Source: Sulfuriferula sp047300855
GTDB lineage: Bacteria; Pseudomonadota; Gammaproteobacteria; Burkholderiales; Sulfuriferulaceae
Assembly (NCBI RefSeq): GCF_047300855.1
Contig: NZ_CP170197.1
Span: 2,108,001-2,172,000 of the forward strand
Direction of reading: 5' to 3'
DNA: 64,000 nucleotides
Position 1 is the stretch's first letter, and each line of letters begins with the position of its first letter. The notes under the pieces were generated by a model. It saw only the letters and a program-made list of their open reading frames with translations. It did not search any database and was not told the origin of the DNA. A program made the position numbers and the translations under genes. This document shows positions 9,383 through 18,164 of this stretch, piece after piece.

Positions 9383-10750
9383 TTATTTGAGTTCACCGGC
9401 AGCACGGTACATTTGGGCAACATCCATGTTGTAATCGTTCACCGTCTTCAGGTACTCGGCCTGGGTCAGCGCATAGGTTTTCAGGGCATCAGCCACTTTG
9501 TCTGCCGGTTCAAGGCCGGCGTTGAAGTCTGCCAGTGAAGAAATCATCCAGCGCCGCGCCGCTGTGGCGCCTTCGGCCAGATCCTGCACCGCCTGATAGT
9601 TGGCGTGAACATGCTGATAGGCTTCGGATACCTGAAATGGAATCCCGGCTTGCGCGTACTGATTTTTATAATTCAGCGCTTCCAGTTCGGCCTGCTCCTG
9701 CGCCACCTTGGCATCGGTCACATCAAATGCCATGTCCCATTTAACCCCCACAACCGGCGTTGCGCCGGCATTGTTAAATGGATCATATACGTAGGGATTG
9801 TTCAGCCGGTCGCGCCGCGATGCGTAATTGGCGGTGCCGACAATACCCGCATAAACGTTCGGATATTTCTCCGATTTTTTTGCGGCAACCAGTGCGCGGC
9901 GAGCACGCATCCCCGCTTCCAGCTGCGCCATTTCCGGACGATCCTGCAATGCTTTCGACTGTAATTCTGCCAGGCTATCCTTGGGCAACGCTACCGGGGC
10001 CAGGCTATCATCCGCCACTTGCAAATCGGCATCCATCCCCACCCCAGTGAGTACCTTCAAACCATTCAGGCTGATTTTTTCAATGGCCTTGGCCTGGCTC
10101 AGATATTTTCCCAACATGCCTCGCGCCGCTTGCATCGCGTACAAATCGGATTGCTTGGATTCGCCATTATCATCCTTGAGGTTTTGGCCGACTCGCTTCA
10201 GCGCGCTATCCAGGCGATTCTGCACATCTTCCAGGAAACGGCGTGAATCACGCGCAGTCAGATAGCCATAATAAGCACGCTTGACATCCATTACCGTGTC
10301 CGCCTTGCTGATGCGCACATCGCCGCGTTTGACATCGATATTGCCCTCTGCAGCCTCGCTGTAATGCTTGATTTTTCCAAACGTAAACAGCGGCTTGATT
10401 AACGCAACCTGCAACGAAGTCCAGTCGGACAGACCGCCCGGAAATGGGCCATCGGTACGCGGCGTCGTGCCGGATGTCGCCCCGCCCTGATAAAAGCCAC
10501 CGCTGACCGCGGGTGCCAGACCTACGAACAGGTTGGCATTGATACGCCAGCCATCATTGGCTTGCGCCTCTTCGAGCAGCGCACGCGCCGATTCCACCAG
10601 TTGTTCGCGCTCCTTGACCCGAGGATCGGCATTCAGGCTCATTTGCACCGCCTGCTGCAAATCGACGGTCTGCGCGAAGCTGGCTGCTGGAAAGGCAACC
10701 GCCAGCACCAGCATGAATCCCGATAAACCATTCATCATTTTAATATTCAT
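9383..10750 (-). CDS. TolC-family outer-membrane protein inside the mla operon
   Basis: A 455-residue outer-membrane efflux-type protein with a signal peptide (hydrophobic core to about residue 26, cleavage after ASFA) and the two long helical repeats of the OEP family. Repeat one starts at VDLQQAVQMSLNADPRVKE and repeat two around LAELQSKALQDRPEMAQLEAG. TolC-family proteins form trimeric channels spanning the outer membrane and periplasm. Its start overlaps the mlaD stop by one base (TAATG). No mlaA (vacJ) gene is visible in the operon; this channel occupies that general position between mlaD and mlaC. A role in lipid transport is inference. Confidence 0.9.
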   Translation of the reverse strand: MNIKMMNGLSGFMLVLAVAFPAASFAQTVDLQQAVQMSLNADPRVKEREQLVESARALLEEAQANDGWRINANLFVGLAPAVSGGFYQGGATSGTTPRTDGPFPGGLSDWTSLQVALIKPLFTFGKIKHYSEAAEGNIDVKRGDVRISKADTVMDVKRAYYGYLTARDSRRFLEDVQNRLDSALKRVGQNLKDDNGESKQSDLYAMQAARGMLGKYLSQAKAIEKISLNGLKVLTGVGMDADLQVADDSLAPVALPKDSLAELQSKALQDRPEMAQLEAGMRARRALVAAKKSEKYPNVYAGIVGTANYASRRDRLNNPYVYDPFNNAGATPVVGVKWDMAFDVTDAKVAQEQAELEALNYKNQYAQAGIPFQVSEAYQHVHANYQAVQDLAEGATAARRWMISSLADFNAGLEPADKVADALKTYALTQAEYLKTVNDYNMDVAQMYRAAGELK

Positions 10751-11265
10751 TATTGAGTTCCTTGAGTTGCAGTCGCGCCTGCGGGGGTGGGTGCGGGTGA
10801 TTTGTCCGAACCACCCGCAGCCTTGCTATAGAGAAAATTGCTGATCAGGTTCTCCAATACCACGGCCGACTGGGTAATCTGGATTTTATCGCCATTAGCG
10901 AGCTTTTTGTCACTGCCACCGGCATCCAGGCCTATATATTGTTCACCCAGCAACCCTGAAGTCAGGATGGCCGCGATGGTGTCCTTGGGAAAGGTATAGC
11001 GTTTATCCAGGCTCAAGGTAACCTTTGCTTCGTAAGTCTTGTCATCGAACGAAATCTCGCTCACCCGCCCGACCACCACACCTGCACTTTTTACCGCGGC
11101 CCGCGGCTTGAGCCCGCCAATATTGTCGAAGTCGGCCGTTACGGTATAGGCATCGGACAGATTAATGCTTCTCATGTTCCCCACCTTAAACGCCAAGACA
11201 AGCAAAGCTGCCAGTCCCGCCGCTACAAACACACCTACCCATAAATCGAGAGTAGTTCTTCCCAT
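10750..11265 (-). CDS. mlaD: MCE-domain protein MlaD
   Basis: A 171-residue protein with one N-terminal membrane anchor (TTLDLWVGVFVAAGLAALLVLA) followed by a single MCE domain. MlaD forms a hexameric ring on the periplasmic side of the MlaFE transporter and contacts MlaC. Visible family features are FDNIGGLKPRAAVKSAGVVVGRV and the conserved LTSGLLGEQYIGLD. The ATG at 11265 (MGRTTLDLW) is chosen over the upstream in-frame start at 11304, which would overlap mlaE by 35 bases. The C-terminus is Ala/Thr/Pro-rich. It is coupled to the TolC-like gene by a one-base overlap. Confidence 0.94.
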   Translation of the reverse strand: MGRTTLDLWVGVFVAAGLAALLVLAFKVGNMRSINLSDAYTVTADFDNIGGLKPRAAVKSAGVVVGRVSEISFDDKTYEAKVTLSLDKRYTFPKDTIAAILTSGLLGEQYIGLDAGGSDKKLANGDKIQITQSAVVLENLISNFLYSKAAGGSDKSPAPTPAGATATQGTQ

Positions 11266-11269
11266 TTCT

Positions 11270-12064
11270 TTATACCCCTTTGAACATGAATGCGGTGAGC
11301 ACAAAATCCAGCGCTAGTATCGTCAGCGAGGAGGTCACCACCGTACGCGTGGTCGCACGCGACACTCCCTCCGCTGTGGGTGGCGCGTCGTAGCCTTCAA
11401 ATAACGCAATGGTCGTCACCGCGAAACCGAACACACAACTCTTGATGAAGCCATTAACCACATCGTGGCGCACATCCACCGCCGCCTGCATCTGCGACCA
11501 GAATGCTCCGTCATCCACGCCTATCAGCACCACACCCACAAGATATCCGCCAAATACACCCATCACCGAAAAAATCGCCGCCAATAGCGGCATCGAAAAG
11601 ACACCGCCCCAGAAGCGCGGCGCCACAATCCTTGCGATAGGGTCTATCGCCATCATTTCCAGGGCTTTTAATTGCTCCGTGGTTTTCATCAGTCCGATTT
11701 CAGCAGTAATCGCGGATCCGGCACGACTGGCAAACAGCAAAGCAGCCACAACCGGTCCAAGTTCACGCACCAGCGACAATGCAACCAGCACCCCCAGGGA
11801 TTGTTCCGAACCATAGGTTTTCAAGGTTTCATAACCCTGAAAACCCAGCACCATGCCCACAAACAATCCCGACACCGCAATAATGATCAGTGACAACACA
11901 CCGCTTGAATAGATTTCGCGGATCACCAGACCAGGTCGCGTCAGGCTGGTGCATGAGCGCAGAAGCGTAAGCATCAGAAAACGCGTAATGTAGCCCAGAC
12001 GCCAAACGCCTTCTATCACCCTTCGCCCGATAGCGGAGAAAAAATTCACGCCGATACGCATCAT
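11270..12064 (-). CDS. mlaE: Phospholipid transport permease MlaE
   Basis: A 264-residue inner-membrane permease of the MlaE (DUF140) family with about five to six membrane segments. The motif LVRELGPVVAALLFASRAGSA and the following EIGLMKTTEQLKALEMMAIDP are hallmarks of the family, which forms the membrane core of the Mla retrograde lipid transporter. The start overlaps the mlaF stop; two adjacent ATG codons (12064 and 12061) are possible and only shift the start by one residue. Confidence 0.95.
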   Translation of the reverse strand: MMRIGVNFFSAIGRRVIEGVWRLGYITRFLMLTLLRSCTSLTRPGLVIREIYSSGVLSLIIIAVSGLFVGMVLGFQGYETLKTYGSEQSLGVLVALSLVRELGPVVAALLFASRAGSAITAEIGLMKTTEQLKALEMMAIDPIARIVAPRFWGGVFSMPLLAAIFSVMGVFGGYLVGVVLIGVDDGAFWSQMQAAVDVRHDVVNGFIKSCVFGFAVTTIALFEGYDAPPTAEGVSRATTRTVVTSSLTILALDFVLTAFMFKGV

Positions 12065-12870
12065 TTGCGCGCCCCCAGTCCGAGGTCCTGCGTATAACTG
12101 GACGCAGGATAGTGGAAAGGCACCGGGCCATCTTCTTCGCCATGCACAAACTGGTGCACGAAAGGCAGGCCTGAGGCACGAATCTGATCCGGTGTGCCTT
12201 CGGCCTCAATCGCGCCTTCGGAAACGAAATAAACATAATCGACAATTTTGAGGGATTCATGCACGTCGTGGGTGACCAGAATCGAGGTCAGCCCGAGTGT
12301 ATCGGTCAATCTGCGAATCAAATTGCCCACCACACCCAGCGAAATCGGGTCAAGACCGGCGAACGGTTCATCGTACATGATCAACATGGGATCGAGCGCC
12401 ACCGCCCGAGCCAATGCGACGCGCCGTGCCATGCCGCCGGACAGTTCGGACGGCATCAGCTTGCTGGCGCCGCGCAAGCCCACTGCGTGCAGTTTCATCA
12501 ATACCAGATCACGGATGAGGGTTTCAGACAGATCCGTATGTTCACGCATCTGGAAGGCGACATTGTCGAACACGGACATGTCGGTAAACAGCGCGCCAAA
12601 CTGAAATAACATGCCCATTTTGCGGCGCAATTGATACAGCGCCTGCTGGTCAAGATCATGCACCAGTTGCCCGGACACGCGCACCTCGCCCTTGCTGGGG
12701 CGAAGCTGCCCACCGATCAGTTGCAACAGCGTGGTTTTACCACAACCGCTGCCTCCCATGATGGCGATCACTTTTCCTCGCGGCGCAACAAGATTGATCC
12801 CTTGCAAAATCGGACGCTTGCCATAGGCGAAAGAAAGATTGCGAATTTCGACCAGATTGTCTGTCGACAC
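12061..12870 (-). CDS. mlaF: Phospholipid transport ATPase MlaF
   Basis: A 269-residue ABC ATPase that powers the Mla complex. Walker A is GGSGCGKTT (residues 39-47), the signature is ELSGGMARRVALARA, Walker B is LIMYDEPFAGLDP, and the H-loop is LVTHDV. The start is GTG at 12870 with an AAGG ribosome-binding site in front. The C-terminal tail after FVHQFVHGE is the MlaF-type extension. This is the first gene of a minus-strand series reaching to the left window edge, so its upstream gap should hold the main promoter; I do not see a convincing sigma-70 consensus there. Confidence 0.95.
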   Translation of the reverse strand: MSTDNLVEIRNLSFAYGKRPILQGINLVAPRGKVIAIMGGSGCGKTTLLQLIGGQLRPSKGEVRVSGQLVHDLDQQALYQLRRKMGMLFQFGALFTDMSVFDNVAFQMREHTDLSETLIRDLVLMKLHAVGLRGASKLMPSELSGGMARRVALARAVALDPMLIMYDEPFAGLDPISLGVVGNLIRRLTDTLGLTSILVTHDVHESLKIVDYVYFVSEGAIEAEGTPDQIRASGLPFVHQFVHGEEDGPVPFHYPASSYTQDLGLGARK

Positions 12871-13168
12871 GGATATGCCTTAAAAAAATAGAAAAATAAA
12901 AAACTTGGCGCTATGGTGCCACAGGACAGGCCGTGGCATATCGATCAAACCATGTCTTTACCAGAATTCACTACGCATACAAACGGCTGGTACTGAACCC
13001 GCTTTGCAAGCTCAGGATTGCGAAGCCCATCAATGCGGCACCTTTCTGAATGCGGTGAGAACAAGGTGAAAACTGACTGAAAAAATACACCTGAATTTTC
13101 TACTGAAACCGATTAAGCACTGTATTCAGGACCAACGCATTTTATATCGGCTGCGAGGCGTGAACAAT
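12871..13168 (-). other. Intergenic gap upstream of mlaF
   Basis: No gene is supported here. Read on the minus strand, the gap has an imperfect hairpin (TGCCAC...GTGGCA, 12917-12938) followed 12 bases later by an unusually T-rich stretch (complement of 12884-12905) just before the mlaF ribosome-binding site. The hairpin and T-tract are too far apart for a standard terminator. The leader is therefore unexplained, though it must contain the mlaF promoter unless transcription reads through from the DUF72 gene. Confidence 0.4.
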
Positions 13169-13654
13169 TTAATAACCCAGAATTTCCAGCAAAGTCAGCG
13201 CCTGTTGTAAATCGGCCACAACCTGCGTGCGACTGATCAGATAACACGGCGTCCCCGGCGTCTGCGCGCGTTGCTGAATTTGTGCCGACAACGCACGCCA
13301 ATCCGGCTCATCCGGCAACCACAAACAGAATGCCTGCAATGCGGATGCGGGGGCAGCCTGTCCGGTGCGCGGCGCCAATACAGCCAGGCGTCTGCGATCG
13401 GCTTCCGACAAGCTGGCTGGCGTCTCCAGCACAAAACGAAAACGTGGCAAGGTATCGTCCAGCCACTGTACCAGCGTCGCCTCGGGCTGTTGCGACCAGT
13501 CCGTGTAGCTGAGGTAGCAGCAAGTGAAAAAATTATTGTAATAGGTCAACCGCCAGTCCGCCGGGAGATCATCCGGGTAAAAGCTGCCCACCCAGCCCTC
13601 ATGATCCCAGCCCTGCGCACCGACATAACACGTATAGTTTGGCGAATCCGTCAT
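13169..13654 (-). CDS. Short DUF72 (YecE-like) protein
   Basis: A 161-residue protein resembling the DUF72/YecE family, a TIM-barrel group of unknown function. The family opening IGTSGWxYxxWxGxFYP is recognisable as YVGAQGWDHEGWVGSFYPDDLP, followed by the usual YYNNFFTCC-type segment, PRFRFVLETPASL and a C-terminal SRTQVVADL. Normal members are about 240-300 residues, so this copy lacks a large part of the barrel; the missing section lies between residues 65 and 85, where only a short linker remains. The ATG at 13654 is chosen because upstream in-frame residues overlap the divergent oxidoreductase gene. It is 41 bases from that divergent start. Function unknown. Confidence 0.7.
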   Translation of the reverse strand: MTDSPNYTCYVGAQGWDHEGWVGSFYPDDLPADWRLTYYNNFFTCCYLSYTDWSQQPEATLVQWLDDTLPRFRFVLETPASLSEADRRRLAVLAPRTGQAAPASALQAFCLWLPDEPDWRALSAQIQQRAQTPGTPCYLISRTQVVADLQQALTLLEILGY

Positions 13655-13695
13655 GATGCTGGCATTATAACAGCCCCCTGTGACCCGCTCCGGCC

Positions 13696-14748
13696 ATGCA
13701 ATTCGACCTGTTTTACGAGATTTCCCAGCCCCCGCATCTGGCGCGCAGCGAGGCGCAGGCATACGCCGATACCCTGGCCGAAATCGAGCTGGCCGATCGC
13801 CTGGGTTTCGGCTGTGCGTGGCTGGTCGAGCATCACTTCATGCGCGGCTACTCGCATTCTTCCAAGCCTGATCTGGTGCTGGCCGCGGCCAGCCAGCGCA
13901 CCCGGCACATCCGCCTGGGCCTGAGCGTGGTACCGCTGCCCTACCACCACCCCGTGCACGTTGCCGAGCGCGTCGCCACTCTGGACATCCTCACCGCAGG
14001 ACGTCTGGAACTGGGTATCGGACGCGGTTTCTCTCCACAGGAATATGGCGTGTTCGGCGCCGCCATGAGCGACAGCCGCAACCGCACGGCGGAGTCGCTG
14101 GCGATCCTGCGCCAGTCATTCCTGCGTCGCCCGGTCACCTTTCATGGCGAGCATTATCACCTGGATGCGCTGGATATCCTGCCCTACCCGGTGCAATCCC
14201 CGCATCCCCCGCTGTGGACCGCAGCGGTCAGCCCGGACACTTTCACCTGGGCGGCGCAGCAACAGCTCGGGATGCTGGCCGGGCCGTTCAAGCCATGGAT
14301 GATGGTAAAACACGACATCCGCAACTATCTCGACAGCGCGGCTGCCGCGCCTGCGCCGCGTGCCGGCATGACCGTCGGCATCTTCTGTCTGCCCGACGGC
14401 AAGCGTGCCCGCGAGCTCGCCAAACCGGCACTGACATGGTTTTACACTGCGCTGTTCGCGACCACGCTGCCGGTGCTGGAAAAACTCTACCCCAGCTATG
14501 AACACTTTCACGATCTGGGACGCTTCCGCAGCCTGATCAAGCTCGGCATCAATCTGAAGCTGCTGGAAACATTCGGCATGGCCGTCGTCGGCACGCCGGC
14601 AGAATGTATCGAGAAACTGCAAAAATATCGTGAGGCCGGGGTGACCAACCTGCTCTGTGCGGTAGGGGCCGGTGCACTTCCGACCGAAGCCATCCAGGAA
14701 TCCATGCATTGCATTGCAGAGGACGTCATGCCTGCCTTGCGCACCTGA
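13696..14748 (+). CDS. Luciferase-like (LLM class) flavin-dependent oxidoreductase
   Basis: A 350-residue member of the bacterial luciferase-like monooxygenase superfamily, TIM-barrel enzymes that use reduced FMN or F420. The segments AWLVEHHFMRGY, LGLSVVPLPYHHPVHVAERVATLD and GRLELGIGRGFSPQEY are typical of the FMN-dependent alkanal-monooxygenase-like branch. No signal peptide. The next gene, an NAD-dependent epimerase, begins 5 bases after the stop, so the two form a small operon. The substrate cannot be inferred. Confidence 0.88.
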   Translation: MQFDLFYEISQPPHLARSEAQAYADTLAEIELADRLGFGCAWLVEHHFMRGYSHSSKPDLVLAAASQRTRHIRLGLSVVPLPYHHPVHVAERVATLDILTAGRLELGIGRGFSPQEYGVFGAAMSDSRNRTAESLAILRQSFLRRPVTFHGEHYHLDALDILPYPVQSPHPPLWTAAVSPDTFTWAAQQQLGMLAGPFKPWMMVKHDIRNYLDSAAAAPAPRAGMTVGIFCLPDGKRARELAKPALTWFYTALFATTLPVLEKLYPSYEHFHDLGRFRSLIKLGINLKLLETFGMAVVGTPAECIEKLQKYREAGVTNLLCAVGAGALPTEAIQESMHCIAEDVMPALRT

Positions 14749-14753
14749 ACGCC

Positions 14754-15638
14754 ATGCGTGTATTCATTAGCGGTAGCGCCAGCCACCTTGCCCGCGCCCT
14801 GTTGCCGCGCTTGTGCGATGACCCGGCGATCGAATCGGTGCTCGGGCTGGATATTCAGCCAGGATGGTTTGAGCACCGGAAATATCGCCACGTCCAGGCG
14901 GATCTGCGCGATGTCAGTCTCGCCCCGCTGTTGCAAGGCTGCGACGGCCTGGTGCACCTGGCATTTGTGGTGCTGCGCGGCAAGACCCCGGCGCACGCGA
15001 TGCGCGCGATCAACCTGGATGCCTCGCAGCGTTTGTTTGCCGCAGCCAGCGCGGCGAGCGTGGCCCGCCAGGTGCATCTGTCCAGCGCGGCGGTGTACGG
15101 CAGCGGCGTGCTGGTTAATGAAGCAGCGCCACTCAAGCCCATCCCGGGCTTTCTGTATGGCGAGCACAAAGCCGAACTGGAACACTGGCTCGCGTCACAT
15201 TACCCGGATGTGGTGCGGATGCGCCCGCACATCATCCTCGGCGCCCATGCCCAGCCCCTGCTGAAAACCTTGCTGCATCAACCGTTTTATGTGCGCCTGC
15301 CCGATCCGCAACCGCAATTGCAATGCGTGCACGAAGACGACGTGGCCACGGCGATTGTGCTGGCACTCAAACAACCGGCAGCGGGCGCTTACAATCTGGC
15401 CGCGCACGACAGTTTCAGCTTCCGCGACGCGATTCGCGCGCGCAGCCGCGTGGCAGTGCCGATTGCGCCAAAATTGGCTGACGCGCTGCTTAAACTGGTC
15501 TGGGGAATGACAGGCGCAGGCGGCGAACCCGGCTGGATGGAGGGTGTGCACCAGAGTCTTACATTGGACAGCGGCCGCGCTCGCAATGAACTCGGCTGGC
15601 GTCCGCTGCACACCAGCCGGGATATGTTGACGCGCTGA
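14754..15638 (+). CDS. NAD-dependent epimerase/dehydratase family protein
   Basis: A 294-residue extended short-chain dehydrogenase. The Rossmann motif is at the N-terminus (VFISGSASHLARALLPRL, a variant of GxxGxxG with Ser and Ala replacing glycines) and the catalytic pair is YGEHK (YxxxK), with a serine in LSSAAVYGSG. The ATG at 14754 is chosen over an in-frame start at 14709 that would lie inside the upstream gene. It ends one base before the convergent cysS stop codon, so no terminator fits between them. The weakened glycine motif leaves cofactor choice open; the substrate is unknown. Confidence 0.85.
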   Translation: MRVFISGSASHLARALLPRLCDDPAIESVLGLDIQPGWFEHRKYRHVQADLRDVSLAPLLQGCDGLVHLAFVVLRGKTPAHAMRAINLDASQRLFAAASAASVARQVHLSSAAVYGSGVLVNEAAPLKPIPGFLYGEHKAELEHWLASHYPDVVRMRPHIILGAHAQPLLKTLLHQPFYVRLPDPQPQLQCVHEDDVATAIVLALKQPAAGAYNLAAHDSFSFRDAIRARSRVAVPIAPKLADALLKLVWGMTGAGGEPGWMEGVHQSLTLDSGRARNELGWRPLHTSRDMLTR

Positions 15639-15639
15639 A

Positions 15640-17007
15640 TTACTCGCGCCGCCAGTTGGTGCCTTGTGCGCCATCCTCCAGCACGATCCCGGCGTCCAGC
15701 AATTGCTTGCGGATGCGATCTCCTTCGGCAAAATTTTTGGCCTTGCGCGCCGCCGCACGGTCAGCGATCAGTTGGTCTATCTGTTGTGCTGAATAGGTAC
15801 TGCCGGTCAGCGCCTGCAGATAGCTTGCCGGATCGTTTTGCAGCAAACCCAGCACGCCGCCAAGCGCGCGCAGCAACGCAGCATCCTGCACCGAACGCGA
15901 CTTGTTGGTCTCGCTTGCCAGTTCGAACAACACCGCCATGGCCTCGGCACTATTGAAGTCGTCATCCATCGCCGCCTTGAAACGCGCCGCATGCGGGTGC
16001 GCCCAATCGATCTGGATGTCCAGCGGCGGAATATCCCGCAACGCCGTGTAAAGCCGGGTCAGCGACTGCCTGGCGTCATCCAGATGCTGGTCGGAATAAT
16101 TCAGCGGGCTGCGGTAATGGGCGCGCAGGATGAAGAAGCGCACGGTTTCGGCATCGTAGCGGGTCAGCACTTCGCGGATGGTGAAAAAATTGCCCAGCGA
16201 CTTGGACATCTTTTCGTTATCCACGCGCACGAAACCATTGTGCATCCAGTAGTTCACAAAGGTGCAATTGTGAGCACCCTCTGACTGCGCGATTTCGTTT
16301 TCGTGGTGGGGAAACTGTAGATCCTGGCCGCCGCCATGGATGTCGAAATGCGCACCGAAATAATGTTCGCCCATTGCCGAACACTCGATATGCCAGCCCG
16401 GGCGGCCGGCTCCCCATGGTGAATCCCACGCCGGCTCACCGGTCTTGGCAGCTTTCCACAGCACGAAATCGAGCGGGTCGCGCTTGTTCCGGTCCACTTC
16501 GACGCGCTCGCCCGCGCGCAATTCATCCAGCGATTTCCCGGACAGCTTGCCGTAACCGGGAAAAGCATGCACCGCGTAGTAGACATCACCATTCTCGGCC
16601 GGGTAAGCCAGGCCACGCGCGATCAGGGTTTCGATCATGCGCAGCATGGGCGCGACAAATTCGGTGGCGCGCGGCTCATGGGTAGGTGGCAGCACACCCA
16701 GCGCGGCGGCATCCTCATTCATGGCGGCGATAAAGCGCGTGGTGAGTGCGTTGATGGATTCGTGATTCTCGGCGGCGCGCTTGATGATTTTGTCGTCGAT
16801 GTCGGTCACGTTGCGCACGTACTCGACGACATAACCTGACGCGCGCAACCAGCGCGTCACCATATCGAAAACCACCAGTACGCGCGCATGACCCAAGTGG
16901 CAATAGTCATACACTGTCATGCCGCACACGTACATGCGCACCTGGCCAGGAGTAATCGGAATAAAGGTCTGTTTTTCGCGGCCCAAGGAATTATAGACGG
17001 TCAGCAT
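15640..17007 (-). CDS. cysS: Cysteinyl-tRNA synthetase
   Basis: A 455-residue class I aminoacyl-tRNA synthetase charging tRNA-Cys. The start MLTVYNSLGREK at 17007 matches the family; the 59 codons open upstream do not. Visible landmarks are the first zinc cysteine in YVCGMTVYD, the HIGH-type motif CHLGHARV, the zinc residues in HIECSAM and HHENEIAQSE, and the KMSKS loop. The C-terminal domain with LIADRAAARKAKNFAEGDRIRKQL is the tRNA-binding extension. It is transcribed divergently from the TPR gene. Confidence 0.97.
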   Translation of the reverse strand: MLTVYNSLGREKQTFIPITPGQVRMYVCGMTVYDYCHLGHARVLVVFDMVTRWLRASGYVVEYVRNVTDIDDKIIKRAAENHESINALTTRFIAAMNEDAAALGVLPPTHEPRATEFVAPMLRMIETLIARGLAYPAENGDVYYAVHAFPGYGKLSGKSLDELRAGERVEVDRNKRDPLDFVLWKAAKTGEPAWDSPWGAGRPGWHIECSAMGEHYFGAHFDIHGGGQDLQFPHHENEIAQSEGAHNCTFVNYWMHNGFVRVDNEKMSKSLGNFFTIREVLTRYDAETVRFFILRAHYRSPLNYSDQHLDDARQSLTRLYTALRDIPPLDIQIDWAHPHAARFKAAMDDDFNSAEAMAVLFELASETNKSRSVQDAALLRALGGVLGLLQNDPASYLQALTGSTYSAQQIDQLIADRAAARKAKNFAEGDRIRKQLLDAGIVLEDGAQGTNWRRE

Positions 17008-17039
17008 GATATAAATTGCGAATGAAAGTAGCGAAGATT

Positions 17040-17067
17040 TTGAAGCCGTGGGAGTTCTTGCTAGAAT
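17040..17067 (+). promoter_or_regulatory. Predicted sigma-70 promoter for the TPR / L,D-transpeptidase genes
   Basis: TTGAAG (17040-17045) and TAGAAT (17062-17067) are separated by 16 bases, and the -10 is preceded by TGC, giving an extended -10 (TGnTAGAAT). The predicted transcription start near 17074 lies about 30 bases before the ATG at 17106. The site is in the divergent gap with cysS. Identified by eye only. Confidence 0.5.
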
Positions 17068-17105
17068 TAGCCTCCCTGGAATTGTGGCTGGCCGAGTATA
17101 ACATA

Positions 17106-18143
17106 ATGAAATCCCCCTCAATTTTTGTACTTTTATTTGCCCTGCTTTCCATATTCTCATTTTCAGCGAGCGCGGCACCTGCACCTGAAGTACAAGAGAT
17201 CAGCAATTTAATGAAGCAAGGACAGCTGGCCGCAGCATTGGAACAGGCGAACGCCTACATCGCAAAGCATCCACAAGATGCGCAAACCCGTTTCATGAAG
17301 GGCTTGATTCTGACTGAACAGAACAATAAGGCGGAAGCCATCAAAACCTTCTCTGCACTCACCAGGGATTTTCCGGGCTTGCCAGAACCCTACAATAATC
17401 TGGCCGTACTGTATGCCGCACAAGGCAAGTACGACGCAGCAAAAACCGCGTTGCAAATGGCAATCCGCACCAACCCCAGCTATGCCACAGCTCAGGAAAA
17501 TCTGGGCGACATATATGCAAAAATGGCTACTGCCGCCTACGACAAAGCCTTACAGCTCGATACCCGCAATACTTCTGCGCAAACAAAATTGATGTTGATT
17601 CGCGAATTATTCAGCAAAAACGGTAATACCGTACCAGCCCAGACTGCCGACGAAAAAGCAAGAAAACTTGCGGCCGGAAAAATGCTGGATGAAAAAACCA
17701 TCGTTGCCGCTACTGCAGCCAAGCCAGTTGCACGACCCTCCGAGAAACCCTCGGCAATAGTAGCCAAGGTCCAGGAAAACATAGCAGTGCCCAAGGAAAA
17801 TCCGGATGACGCCGCAGTGACTGCTGCCATTGAAGCCTGGGCCAAGGCCTGGTCCAGGCGCGATGTCGATGCCTATCTTGCCGCTTATTCTCCCAAATTC
17901 AAGCCACCCGGCGGGGAATCACGGACATCGTGGGAGAAAACTCGTCGCGAACGGATTACATCTCCCAAGAAAATAGTCGTTGAATTAACGGACATACATA
18001 TCAAAAACCTCGGCGCCAATCGTTATCAGGCGGACTTCCGGCAAAGCTATCGTTCCGATAAACTGGTTTCCCGCACTCATAAAGTGATGGAACTGGTAAA
18101 GTCCGGGCACAAATGGCAAATTATCGAAGAACGCAGTCGCTAA
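17106..18143 (+). CDS. Exported TPR protein with C-terminal NTF2-like domain
   Basis: A 345-residue protein with a signal peptide (residues 1-23, cleavage after SASA), tetratricopeptide-type helices over about residues 30-160, a Lys/Ala/Pro-rich linker, and a C-terminal domain (about 235-345) that starts AAIEAWAKAWSRRDVDAYL. That last domain resembles the SnoaL/NTF2-like fold and matches the end of the neighbouring L,D-transpeptidase. The start MKSPSIFVLL at 17106 is chosen because it gives a proper signal peptide. The next gene begins 21 bases downstream. Likely a periplasmic partner in cell-wall remodelling, which is inference from context. Confidence 0.78.
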   Translation: MKSPSIFVLLFALLSIFSFSASAAPAPEVQEISNLMKQGQLAAALEQANAYIAKHPQDAQTRFMKGLILTEQNNKAEAIKTFSALTRDFPGLPEPYNNLAVLYAAQGKYDAAKTALQMAIRTNPSYATAQENLGDIYAKMATAAYDKALQLDTRNTSAQTKLMLIRELFSKNGNTVPAQTADEKARKLAAGKMLDEKTIVAATAAKPVARPSEKPSAIVAKVQENIAVPKENPDDAAVTAAIEAWAKAWSRRDVDAYLAAYSPKFKPPGGESRTSWEKTRRERITSPKKIVVELTDIHIKNLGANRYQADFRQSYRSDKLVSRTHKVMELVKSGHKWQIIEERSR

Positions 18144-18164
18144 TCTACCCGTTCCTGATTCCCT

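Noticed and set aside
12884..12938. Hairpin plus T-rich tract in front of mlaF, considered as a terminator of the DUF72 gene
   Set aside because: The hairpin and T-tract are 12 bases apart, and the tract runs into the mlaF ribosome-binding site; kept only as an unexplained leader.
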